This document shows positions 1 through 7,934 of a stretch of 7,934 bases of DNA, piece after piece; position 1 is the stretch's first letter; the number at the start of each line of letters is the position of its first letter. The stretch is from contig DFYP01000146.1 of the NCBI GenBank assembly GCA_002382645.1, positions 1 to 7,934 of the forward strand, read 5' to 3'. The notes below the pieces were generated by a model that saw only the letters and a program-made list of their open reading frames with translations, had not been told where the DNA came from and did not search any database. The stretch comes from Desulfovibrio sp. UBA4079. Its GTDB lineage: Bacteria; Desulfobacterota; Desulfovibrionia; Desulfovibrionales; Desulfovibrionaceae. A program made the translations under genes and the position numbers.

Positions 1-1
1 C

Positions 2-565
2 GTGCGGCTGAGCCTCCTGGACACCGCGCCCTGGCCCGAGATCCACGGGCTCTACCTGGGCGGCGGATTTCCGGAGACCCAGGCCGAGGCCTTGTCCGCC
101 AACACGGCCGTGCGCGAACGGGTGCGCTCCCTGGTCCAGGCCGGTCTGCCCCTGTACGCCGAGTGCGGCGGGTTCATGTACCTCTGCCGCTCCCTGGAGC
201 AGGAGGGCCGCTCCTTCCCCATGGCCGGGGTCCTGCCCCTGGCCACCACGCTCTGCCCCCGGCCCCAGGGCCTGGGCTACGTGGAGGCGCGGGTGGAGCG
301 GGACAACCCCTTCCATCCCCAGGGCGGGGTGATCCGCGGCCACGAGTTCCACTACTCGGCCTGCCTGGCCCCGGACCCGGCCGCGCCCGGGGACTTCGCC
401 CTGCGCATGGAGCGCGGCCAGGGCCTCCAGGCGGGCCGCGACGGCCTGCTCACGGGCAATGCCTGGGCCGGGTACATCCACATCCACGCCCTGGGCGAGC
501 CCCACTGGGCCCCCCGGTTCGTGGCCGCGGCCGCCCGCTTCCGCGCCAGTCTCGCCAGCAAATAA
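2..565 (+). CDS. Cobyrinate a,c-diamide synthase (CobB/CbiA family), C-terminal part, 5' end outside window
   Basis: The reading frame is already open at the window edge, so the first codon (GTG) is probably internal and the N-terminal ATP-binding domain is missing. The visible 187 residues match the class I glutamine amidotransferase-like domain of the CobB/CbiA/CobQ family. There is a GLYLGGGFPE strand-turn near residues 16-25, the nucleophile motif AECGGFMYL with Cys55, a GHEFHYS segment at 113-119 and a GYIHIH segment at 157-162 that supplies the usual histidine. Full-length enzymes are about 450 residues. They use glutamine and ATP to amidate the a and c side chains of cobyrinate in cytoplasmic cobalamin synthesis. 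Relatives act on hydrogenobyrinate or, as DsrN, probably on siroheme in sulfite reducers, and the fragment cannot separate these. No other corrinoid gene is visible. The gene ends with TAA at 563-565. Confidence 0.85.
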   Translation: MRLSLLDTAPWPEIHGLYLGGGFPETQAEALSANTAVRERVRSLVQAGLPLYAECGGFMYLCRSLEQEGRSFPMAGVLPLATTLCPRPQGLGYVEARVERDNPFHPQGGVIRGHEFHYSACLAPDPAAPGDFALRMERGQGLQAGRDGLLTGNAWAGYIHIHALGEPHWAPRFVAAAARFRASLASK

Positions 566-1078
566 CCCTCGCCAGCTCTGGATTCCTGGGTAAGCGCAGG
601 CGCGCCGCGGCTGCCGTGTTGCCGGCGCGTTATGTAGAGTAATTCAAGACAAACTCTAGTTGGCGCATTGTTGCGCGTTCCAGGACCGCATTCCGCGCAT
701 GCTCCGGTCCGATCACGCGGCCCGGCAGGCGGCAAGGCAGGGCCAACAACGGCTTGCGCGTTGCGACATTATTCTCCAACGATTTCGGCGGAGTATTGGC
801 GATGCCTAGAGAACCGGGAACCGGCCCGGCCTGCCAGATTCAGGGGCCAAGGGACAGGGGGGCAGAACGCTGGAGAAGAGGGGGGAGCTGGGGCGGGAAA
901 CGGGCCGGATTCGTTGCTGCAACGCACGGTGGCGATGGCCGCGTCCCCCTTGTGCGCGGCCCAGGGGCCCTTGGCCCGGGGCGGCAGTGGGGGTCCGGGA
1001 GCATGACCCCGGCCAGGGGGCTGTCCAGGGTCTCGCAGCCGGCCGTGGTGCAGACCTCCACGGCCGCAACGCGCAGGG
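566..1078. other. Noncoding spacer with hairpins between the amidase gene and the acyl-CoA ligase
   Basis: About 510 bases lie between the convergent ends of the amidase gene (+) and the ligase gene (-). I see no convincing intact gene. The stretch 630-680 is AT-richer than its surroundings and holds several inverted repeats: CGCGCCG/CGGCGCG at 601-629, TAGAGT/ACTCTA at 635-658 and GCGCA/TGCGC at 663-676. None has a T tract, so none is a classical terminator. An 11-base word, TGCGCGTTGCG, at 755-765 recurs as its reverse complement at 1065-1075. The right-hand third (about 905-1078) has coding-like base use on the minus strand and is listed separately. Confidence 0.6.

Positions 1079-1082
<4 letters not shown>
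905..1082 (-). pseudogene. Possible frameshifted coding remnant, function unknown
   Basis: Read on the minus strand from 1082 down to about 1000, one frame gives about 30 codons that nearly all end in G or C, including the segment VEVCTTAGCETLDSPLAGV. Below about 1000 the same third-base bias moves to another frame, which reads AKGPWAAHKGDAAIATVRC before it fades near 905. That pattern is what a short real protein end with one frameshift would leave behind. I do not recognise the protein. There is no start codon or ribosome site, and the first frame runs into the ligase gene in a different phase. The whole could instead be chance in GC-rich DNA, shaped by the hairpin at 1040-1066. Confidence 0.2.
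1040..1066 (-). terminator. Strong GC hairpin just past the acyl-CoA ligase stop codon
   Basis: CGGCCGTGG at 1040-1048 and CCACGGCCG at 1058-1066 form a perfect 9-bp stem with a 9-base loop. It lies 12 bases past the ligase stop on the minus strand. The position suits a transcript end, but no T run follows, so it may work only with Rho or simply protect the 3' end. Confidence 0.4.
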
Positions 1083-2803
<1,721 letters not shown>

Positions 2804-2832
2804 GGTTTCCTCGCGGAAGGGGATGGGGGGCG

Positions 2833-2861
2833 AGTATAAAGAGGAGCGTTGGCCCTGACAA
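2833..2861 (-). promoter_or_regulatory. Sigma-70-type promoter for the acyl-CoA ligase
   Basis: On the minus strand TTGTCA (2856-2861) and TATACT (2833-2838) are separated by exactly 17 bases. Each hexamer is close to the consensus (TTGACA, TATAAT). The expected start of transcription near 2826 gives a leader of about 23 bases, containing the GAGGAAA ribosome site at 2806-2812. Confidence 0.75.
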
Positions 2862-2889
2862 GGTGTGTTCGCTCACTTTCGGAAATTGG

Positions 2890-2907
2890 CTCTTGATTTC
2901 TCAAGAG
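2890..2907. repeat. Perfect 7-bp inverted repeat upstream of the ligase promoter
   Basis: CTCTTGA (2890-2896) and TCAAGAG (2901-2907) are perfect mirror arms around TTTC. Outer arms CGGAA (2880-2884) and TTCCG (2908-2912) can extend the stem with a 5-base bulge on the left. It lies about 30 bases upstream of the -35 box of the ligase promoter, where an activator of that gene could bind. No T run follows on either strand, so a terminator is unlikely. Confidence 0.4.
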
Positions 2908-3001
2908 TTCCGGGAGAAGAGCGCGTCCCTGCCCGCGGCCGGGGTAAAAATTGCCGCTGCCGGGCCCCCCCGCTAAAGAATCTCCGTCAAAATGCCGATG
3001 A

Positions 3002-3022
3002 TTCATTGTACGTACGAATGAA
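3002..3022. repeat. Upstream palindrome TTCATT-9-AATGAA, candidate regulator site
   Basis: Arms TTCATT (3002-3007) and AATGAA (3017-3022) flank a self-complementary core GTACGTAC. The same arms recur at 3157-3173. The site is about 100 bases upstream of the sigma-54 -24 box, within the range where enhancer-binding activators usually bind. That role is inferred from position only. Confidence 0.45.
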
Positions 3023-3027
3023 ACTGC

Positions 3028-3057
3028 CGCCCGGCCCCTGGCCCCGGAATCCGGGCG
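3028..3057. repeat. GC hairpin CGCCCGG/CCGGGCG in the divergent spacer
   Basis: Perfect 7-base arms at 3028-3034 and 3051-3057 enclose a 16-base loop. An A-rich stretch follows on the plus strand and no T run follows on either strand. It may be an incidental product of GC-rich sequence or may separate the two divergent control regions. Confidence 0.3.
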
Positions 3058-3118
3058 ATAAGAAAAAATGCAGTAGATTCAATGAGTAAACAACGGAATC
3101 CCGGGGCTGAGAATGGGT

Positions 3119-3134
3119 TGGGATAATTTTTGCA
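3119..3134 (+). promoter_or_regulatory. Candidate sigma-54 (RpoN) promoter for the regulator-NeuB operon
   Basis: TGGGATAATTTTTGCA matches the -24/-12 consensus TGGCACGNNNNTTGCA at the invariant GG (3120-3121) and GC (3132-3133), at the A two bases after the GG, and at the whole TTGCA half. The GG-to-GC spacing is correct. Transcription would start near 3145, about 75 bases before the chosen ATG. A GATAAT at 3122-3127 inside it could also pass for a sigma-70 -10 box, but no -35 box lies 16-18 bases upstream. A sigma-54 promoter needs an ATP-driven activator, which is not encoded in this window. Confidence 0.6.
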
Positions 3135-3156
3135 GAAGAAACATCGCGGCCCTCGA

Positions 3157-3173
3157 TTCATTGACTGAATGAA
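3157..3173. repeat. Downstream palindrome TTCATT-5-AATGAA, candidate operator
   Basis: TTCATT (3157-3162) and AATGAA (3168-3173) flank GACTG. The site would lie at about +13 to +29 of a transcript starting from the sigma-54 element, a usual place for a repressor. The winged-helix protein encoded next is a natural candidate to bind it, by inference. Confidence 0.45.
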
Positions 3174-3220
3174 CAGCGGGACGCGGACCCTGCAAACTCA
3201 TGCCCGGACAGGCAGGACAT

Positions 3221-3844
3221 ATGAATCAGATGCTTATCTCCGACGGGAAGTACCTGAGGCCCAGCAAGGAAACCAGGGTGCTGGCCATTCTGGATTCCCT
3301 GGCCAAGGAGAGCGAGCTGTCCCAGTTCGAACTGGGCCGGCGGCTCAATCTTTCCGGGGCCATGATCAACCAGTACCTGAACAGCCTGGCGGCCGACCGC
3401 CTGGTGGAGTTCCTGCCGGTCAACGGCAAGAGCTTCCGCTACGTGCTCACCCCGGACGGCGACGCCACCCGGCGGCGGATGTTCTCGGACTACTCCTCGG
3501 AGACCATCCGGCTCTATTCCACCATCAAGTCCTTCATTCAGGACCGCCTGCGCGTCCTCCGCGAGCGCGGGCTCCGGCGCCTGGTCCTGTTCGGGGCCTC
3601 GGAGACCTGCGAGGTGGTGCTTTCGGCCCTGCGCGAGAGCGAGTTCACCGTGGTGGCCCTGCTGGACAACGACGACTCCAAGCACGGGCACAACTTCCAC
3701 GGCCACGTGGTGGCGCACCCCATGATCCTCGAGTCCCTGGTCTGCGACGCCGTGGTCGTGACCTCGTTCGGCAAGCAGGACGAGATTCATGAGCAACTCA
3801 AGCCCCTCTGCGCGAGCCGGGGGATTCACATCATGAGATTTTGA
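3221..3844 (+). CDS. Winged-helix regulator fused to a PglD/CapD-like Rossmann domain
   Basis: Residues about 16-66 form a MarR-like winged helix-turn-helix: a helix at TRVLAILDSLAKE, then SQFELGRRLNLSGAMINQYLNSL as positioning and recognition helices, with a wing near 66-77 ending in the LTPDG motif common in such regulators. A helical linker (about 90-116) leads to a Rossmann-type domain at 118-207. It has the nucleotide loop LFGASETCEVV, the strand-end VALLDND at 145-151, and the G..F.G..V pattern seen in PglD and CapD N-terminal domains, which bind sugar nucleotides or CoA/NAD-like ligands. There is no membrane segment. I chose ATG 3221 because AGGCAGGA sits just before it; ATG 3200 (seven residues longer) has no ribosome site. 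One base separates its stop from the NeuB gene, so the two are translationally coupled. I infer a ligand-sensing transcription factor for that operon; no named family member is recognised. Confidence 0.8.
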   Translation: MNQMLISDGKYLRPSKETRVLAILDSLAKESELSQFELGRRLNLSGAMINQYLNSLAADRLVEFLPVNGKSFRYVLTPDGDATRRRMFSDYSSETIRLYSTIKSFIQDRLRVLRERGLRRLVLFGASETCEVVLSALRESEFTVVALLDNDDSKHGHNFHGHVVAHPMILESLVCDAVVVTSFGKQDEIHEQLKPLCASRGIHIMRF

Positions 3845-3845
3845 C

Positions 3846-4940
3846 ATGAACAGACACGAGCGTTCCATCACCCTGCGTTCCGGTGTGAAGATCGGCCCCG
3901 GCCAGCCCTGTTTCGTGGTGGCCGAGATCGGCAACAACCACCAGGGTGAATTCGCCCTGGCCAAGCGCATGGTCGAGGAGGCCGCCCGGGCCGGAGTCCA
4001 GGCCGTCAAGTTCCAGAAGCGGAACATGGAGGCCCTGCTCACCCGGGCCGGCCGGGAGGCCGCCTACAACGGCCGCAACAGCTTCGGCTCGACCTACGGC
4101 GAGCACCGCCTGGCCCTGGAGCTGTCCGTGGACGACATGGCCCGGCTCAAGGAGTTCACCGAGTCCCTGGGCCTGGTCTTCTTCGCCTCCTGCTGGGACG
4201 AGCCGAGCCTCATCGAGATGGCCGAGCTGGACCTGGAACTGCTCAAGATCTGCTCCGCGGACCTGGTCAACGTGCCCCTGCTGCGGCGCTACGGCGAGAC
4301 CGGCGTGCCGATCATCCTGTCCACGGGCATGAGCGCCTTCGAGGACATCGACACGGCCATGGCCGAGCTGCGCCGCTACCACCAGGAGATCATCCTGCTG
4401 CACTGCAACAGCACCTATCCCTGCTCCGAGGAGCACATCGGCCTGCCGGTCATGGAGAGCCTGCGCGAGCGCTACGGCGTGCCCGTGGGCTATTCCGGCC
4501 ACGAGCGCGGCATCGCCCCCAGCGTGGCCGCGGTGGCCCTGGGCGCCTGCGTGGTGGAGCGCCACTTCACCCTGGACAAGACCATGAAGGGCACCGACCA
4601 CCAGGTCTCCCTGGAGCCCGGCGAGCTGGGCCAGATGGTGGACATGATCCGCGAAGTGGAGCGGGCCATGGTCATCAAGGGCAAGAAGGTCTTCCCCGAG
4701 GAGCAGAGCGCGGCCAAGAAGCTCCGCAAGAGCATCGTCTTCTCCCGCGACCTGCCCGCCGGGCACGTGCTCTGCGAGGCCGACCTGACCACCCGCAGCC
4801 CCTGGGTGGGCATCTCCCCGGTGCATTGGGACGAGGTCCTGGGCGCCACGGTGAAGCGGCCGGTGAAGCACGAGGAGCCCCTGCAGTGGGATCTGCTTTC
4901 CCTGATCCCGGCCGTGGGCAGCAACGTGGCCACGTCCTGA
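3846..4940 (+). CDS. neuB: NeuB-family sialic (nonulosonic) acid synthase with C-terminal SAF domain
   Basis: This 364-residue cytoplasmic enzyme would condense phosphoenolpyruvate with an N-acetylmannosamine-type sugar to give a nine-carbon acid such as N-acetylneuraminate or legionaminate. The TIM-barrel part shows AEIGNNHQG at 26-34, VKFQ at 54-57, HCNSTYPC at 186-193, GYSGHE at 215-220 and ERHFTLDK at 238-245. H219 and H240 are 21 residues apart, like the two metal-binding histidines of meningococcal NeuB, and E27 and K55 match its active-site pair. The tail from about 293 (RKSIVFSRDLPAGHVL, then DLTTRSP) is an antifreeze-like SAF domain, which completes the active site of the partner subunit. 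HCNSTYP is closer to NeuB than to PseI, but the exact substrate is uncertain. The start overlaps almost directly with the regulator stop (1 base gap) and has no clear ribosome site, as expected for coupled translation. No CMP-sugar synthetase is in view. Confidence 0.9.
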   Translation: MNRHERSITLRSGVKIGPGQPCFVVAEIGNNHQGEFALAKRMVEEAARAGVQAVKFQKRNMEALLTRAGREAAYNGRNSFGSTYGEHRLALELSVDDMARLKEFTESLGLVFFASCWDEPSLIEMAELDLELLKICSADLVNVPLLRRYGETGVPIILSTGMSAFEDIDTAMAELRRYHQEIILLHCNSTYPCSEEHIGLPVMESLRERYGVPVGYSGHERGIAPSVAAVALGACVVERHFTLDKTMKGTDHQVSLEPGELGQMVDMIREVERAMVIKGKKVFPEEQSAAKKLRKSIVFSRDLPAGHVLCEADLTTRSPWVGISPVHWDEVLGATVKRPVKHEEPLQWDLLSLIPAVGSNVATS

Positions 4941-4992
4941 TCCCGGGACGGACAGGACTTGCCTTTTCAGCGGCCATGGCCGACAAACGGTC

Positions 4993-5376
4993 ATGCCCGG
5001 CCTGACCCTGGAGATTCTTCCCGGACGGTTCGCCGTCTGCCGCCTGCCCGCGGACCAGCCCCTGCCCCGGCTGGAGCCGGGACCGGCCCTGCTGGCCCTG
5101 GTCCGCACCCCTGACGAACTGTCCCTGGTCTGTCCCGAACAGGACGCGCCCCAAGGCGCCCGGGCCGAAACCGGCTGGCGCGCCCTGAAGGTCCTGGGCC
5201 CCCTGGACTTCGCCCTCACCGGCGTGCTGGCCTCCCTGGCCGAACCCCTGGCCCGGGCCGGGGTGAGCATCTTCGCCCTGTCCACCTACGACACCGACTA
5301 CCTCCTGGTGCGCGAGGCGGCCCTCGACGCCGCCCGGGCCGCCCTGGAGTCGGCCGGCCACGCCTTCAAAAAATAA
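4993..5376 (+). CDS. ACT-domain protein (COG3603 / ACT_7 type)
   Basis: A 127-residue soluble protein resembling the COG3603 family, which pairs a degenerate N-terminal ACT-like half (about 5-50) with a C-terminal ACT_7 domain (about 66-125). The hallmark is GVSIFALSTYDTDYLLV at 90-106, the segment that forms the ligand-facing loop and strand in these proteins and in the CASTOR arginine sensors. ACT domains usually bind amino acids; the ligand here is unknown. The ATG at 4993 has only a poor ribosome site (ACGG), and the ATG at 4976 is out of frame. The gene begins 52 bases after the NeuB stop and ends 57 bases before CheV, with no hairpin-plus-T terminator on either side, so read-through from the NeuB operon is likely. 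Confidence 0.75.
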   Translation: MPGLTLEILPGRFAVCRLPADQPLPRLEPGPALLALVRTPDELSLVCPEQDAPQGARAETGWRALKVLGPLDFALTGVLASLAEPLARAGVSIFALSTYDTDYLLVREAALDAARAALESAGHAFKK

Positions 5377-5433
5377 CTGCGTTCCGGCCAGGACCGTCTA
5401 GATTGGACTCCAGCAATCCGCGCGGAGGGCAGC

Positions 5434-6381
5434 ATGGCCGCCTTGGACACGGGAATACTCCTGGAAACCGGCACCAACGAGCTGGAGATCATCGAGTTCT
5501 TCGTCGATGAGGACGGCCCCGAGGGCAGCCGGCGTCACTATTTCGGGGTGAACGTGGCCAAGGTCCTGGAGGTGCTCGAGGCCCCCCCGGGGCTGGCCCC
5601 TTCCCCGGCGGCGGCGCATCCGAGCTTCCTCGGGACCATCCCCCTGCGCGACCTCATCCTGCCCGTGGTGGACCTCTCGGTCTGGCTGGAGCTCAAGCGC
5701 GGCCAGCGCTCCAACGAGCCGATCATCGTCACGGAATTCAACAACGTGATCACCGGCTTCCTGGTCTCCGGCGTGACCATGATCCACCGGGTCAACTGGG
5801 CCGACGTGGAGCCGCCCAGCCGCGTGGTGTCCGGACTGAACACCAACTGCATCACCGGCACCGTGCACATGGAGGGGCATTTCACCCTGCTCCTGGACCT
5901 GGAGCTGGCCCTGGCCGAACTGGGCGGGCTCACCGGGCGGGAGGAGGCCGTGGCCATCCCCCGGGCCGAGGAGCGCTACCGGGCCCTGGTGGCCGACGAC
6001 TCCACCTCGGTGCGCCAACTCCTGCGCCAGAACTTCGAGGCCGCCAATTTCGAGGTCCAGGTGGTCAGCGACGGGTCCGCGGCCTGGAACGCGCTGGCGG
6101 CGCTCAAGGAGACCGCGGTCCGGGAGGGCCGTCCGGTGACCGACTACCTGGACGTGCTCGTCTCGGACGTGGAGATGCCCCTGCTGGACGGCTACACCCT
6201 GACCCGCCGGGTCAAGGACGACCCCGAACTGGGCCGCCTGCCCGTGGTTCTGTTCTCCTCGCTCATCTCCAAGGGGCTGCGGCACAAGGGCGAGGCGGTC
6301 AGGGCCGACGACCAGGTGACCAAGCCGGAGTTCGCCACCCTCACCGAGCGGGTCCTCCAGGTCATCCGCAAGAACCGTTGA
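5434..6381 (+). CDS. cheV: CheV-type chemotaxis coupling protein (CheW domain plus receiver)
   Basis: This 315-residue protein links chemoreceptors to the kinase CheA and can be phosphorylated. The CheW-like domain spans about 15-165, with the VAKVLEVLE strand at 41-49, IPLRDLILPVVDLSVWL at 69-85 and ITGTVHMEGHFTLLLDLE at 140-157. The receiver domain spans about 182-312: acidic pair D188/D189, phospho-acceptor D245 in SDVEMPLLDGY, S275 as switch residue and K297 in VTKPEF. The spacing from D245 to S275 (30) and to K297 (52) equals that of CheY. A longer stretch between helix 2 and strand 3 (about 220-239) is usual in CheV. GGAGGG at 5424-5429, four bases before the ATG, fixes the start. No other chemotaxis gene is in view, and an intrinsic terminator follows at once, so this is the last gene of its transcript. 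Confidence 0.95.
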   Translation: MAALDTGILLETGTNELEIIEFFVDEDGPEGSRRHYFGVNVAKVLEVLEAPPGLAPSPAAAHPSFLGTIPLRDLILPVVDLSVWLELKRGQRSNEPIIVTEFNNVITGFLVSGVTMIHRVNWADVEPPSRVVSGLNTNCITGTVHMEGHFTLLLDLELALAELGGLTGREEAVAIPRAEERYRALVADDSTSVRQLLRQNFEAANFEVQVVSDGSAAWNALAALKETAVREGRPVTDYLDVLVSDVEMPLLDGYTLTRRVKDDPELGRLPVVLFSSLISKGLRHKGEAVRADDQVTKPEFATLTERVLQVIRKNR

Positions 6382-6383
6382 GG

Positions 6384-6438
6384 CCCGTCCCGGGAGCCCG
6401 CGGAAGCCCGCAGTCTTGGGACGGGGGCTTGTTTTTTT
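6384..6438 (+). terminator. Intrinsic terminator after cheV
   Basis: CCCGTCCC (6384-6391) pairs perfectly with GGGACGGG (6418-6425). A run of seven T follows at 6432-6438. It begins three bases past the CheV stop codon. Confidence 0.85.
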
Positions 6439-6457
6439 GCGTCCAGGATATATGAAT
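6429..6457 (+). promoter_or_regulatory. Weak candidate promoter for the small secreted protein
   Basis: TTGTTT (6429-6434) overlaps the T run of the cheV terminator. Sixteen bases on is TATGAA (6451-6456), inside the AT-rich stretch GATATATGAATT. The match is modest, but a new promoter is expected here because the preceding transcript should end. Confidence 0.3.
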
Positions 6458-6561
6458 TGCTGTATTGCCGGAGAGGGCGCGGAGAAGCCGGGGCCTTGTT
6501 TCCCGACCAGAAAGGGCGTAATCAGGCGCTTCGCGTCCTCCAAGCAGCGGGCCGCACCCCT

Positions 6562-6846
6562 ATGAGAACCATTGTCCTTGCCGCGCTCCTCCTGCTCCTT
6601 GGCCTGTCCGAACGGGCCGGGGCCTGGTGTTTGCAGCCCGACGACACCCCGCCGCGTTGCATCGACCAGGCCGAGAAGAAGGAATTCAAGAGCGAGGAGG
6701 ACTACGACGCCTGCCGCTCCGACGTGGAACGCTACGTGAAGCGGATGCAGGACTGGTCGCGCTGCGTGCGCGAGGAGTCCCTGACCCGCTCCAACGAGGT
6801 CATCGAGAAGTTCAACTGCAAGGTCCGCGGCGAATTCTGCCCCTGA
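6562..6846 (+). CDS. Small secreted six-cysteine protein, function unknown
   Basis: The 94-residue product starts with a typical Sec signal peptide: Arg2, a run of hydrophobic residues at 4-15, and a likely cleavage after Ala21 in RAGA, just before Trp22. The mature part, about 73 residues, is strongly hydrophilic and rich in Glu, Lys, Asp and Arg. It has six cysteines (23, 33, 51, 68, 86, 93), an even number that would suit three disulfides in the periplasm, and a central charged helix-like stretch from about 37 to 82. There is no CXXCH heme motif and no lipobox. The ATG at 6562 is chosen because it opens the signal peptide; the ribosome site (AGCGGG) is weak. Codon use is like the neighbours. 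I do not recognise a family. It is transcribed apart from cheV and faces groEL across a terminator. Confidence 0.7.
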   Translation: MRTIVLAALLLLLGLSERAGAWCLQPDDTPPRCIDQAEKKEFKSEEDYDACRSDVERYVKRMQDWSRCVREESLTRSNEVIEKFNCKVRGEFCP

Positions 6847-6856
6847 GCCCCAAAGA

Positions 6857-6884
6857 AAAGGCCGGACCCGAAGGCCCGGCCTTT
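6857..6884 (-). terminator. Terminator between the secreted-protein gene and groEL
   Basis: AAAGGCCGG (6857-6865) and CCGGCCTTT (6876-6884) form a perfect 9-bp stem with a 10-base loop. Read on the minus strand, the stem is followed by TTTTCTTT, so it mainly serves groEL. On the plus strand only three T follow, so it may end the small gene less efficiently. Confidence 0.8.
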
Positions 6885-6907
6885 GGCAGGCAACAGGGAA
6901 CGGCCGC

Positions 6908-7934
<1,027 letters not shown>

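Noticed and set aside
601..629. Hairpin CGCGCCG/CGGCGCG after the amidase gene as an intrinsic terminator
   Set aside because: No T run follows, and it lies 35 bases past the stop; kept only as a hairpin in the spacer description.
661..676. Sigma-54-like TGGCGCATTGTTGCGC
   Set aside because: The GG to GC distance is one base short of the required spacing, and no gene follows downstream.
3078..3091. Possible IHF site upstream of the sigma-54 element
   Set aside because: At least two mismatches to the consensus core, so the match is no better than chance in an AT-rich stretch.
4976..4992. Upstream ATG at 4976 as start of the ACT protein
   Set aside because: It is not in frame with the conserved reading frame.
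3831..5285. Long minus-strand open frame (484 codons) opposite NeuB and the ACT protein
   Set aside because: Antisense to well-supported genes, with a repetitive Gly/Ala/His/Leu composition and no motif.
5398..6543. Minus-strand open frame opposite cheV
   Set aside because: It runs through the cheV terminator and mirrors CheV coding bias; no recognisable domain.

Overview
The window is GC-rich, and its coding codons end almost always in G or C. The gene content suggests a Gram-negative, motile, probably anaerobic bacterium. It holds a CobB/CbiA-type amidase end, a FadD-like ligase, a NeuB-type synthase under a candidate sigma-54 promoter, a CheV and a GroEL. This mix and the base composition fit a Desulfovibrio-like member of the Desulfobacterota best. 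That placement is an inference from style and content; there is no rRNA or other marker to settle it.

Layout from left to right. Bases 1-565 hold the 3' part of a cobyrinate a,c-diamide synthase type gene (+). Bases 566-1078 are a noncoding stretch with several hairpins and, on the minus strand, a possible broken coding remnant. Bases 1079-2803 (-) encode a long-chain acyl-CoA ligase, read from a good sigma-70-type promoter at 2833-2861. The divergent spacer 2804-3220 carries that promoter, a near-consensus sigma-54 -24/-12 element at 3119-3134 reading right, and two related palindromes. Next come a winged-helix/Rossmann fusion regulator (3221-3844) and, one base later, a NeuB-family sialic acid synthase (3846-4940). 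These are followed by an ACT-domain protein (4993-5376) and a CheV chemotaxis coupling protein (5434-6381), which ends at a clear intrinsic terminator (6384-6438). A small secreted six-cysteine protein (6562-6846) then faces the 3' two-thirds of a GroEL gene (6908-7934, -), with a terminator between them.

How the genes may work together. The regulator and NeuB pair are translationally coupled and look like a unit for making or controlling a nonulosonic (sialic-like) acid for a surface polysaccharide or for flagellin. The sigma-54 element fits, since sigma-54 commonly drives envelope and flagellar genes. The ACT protein and CheV lie on the same strand with no visible terminator before them, so they may be co-transcribed, which would link a surface-sugar gene to chemotaxis. 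No defence system, mobile element, CRISPR array, tRNA or rRNA was seen. The most unusual part is the regulator/NeuB unit and its control region.
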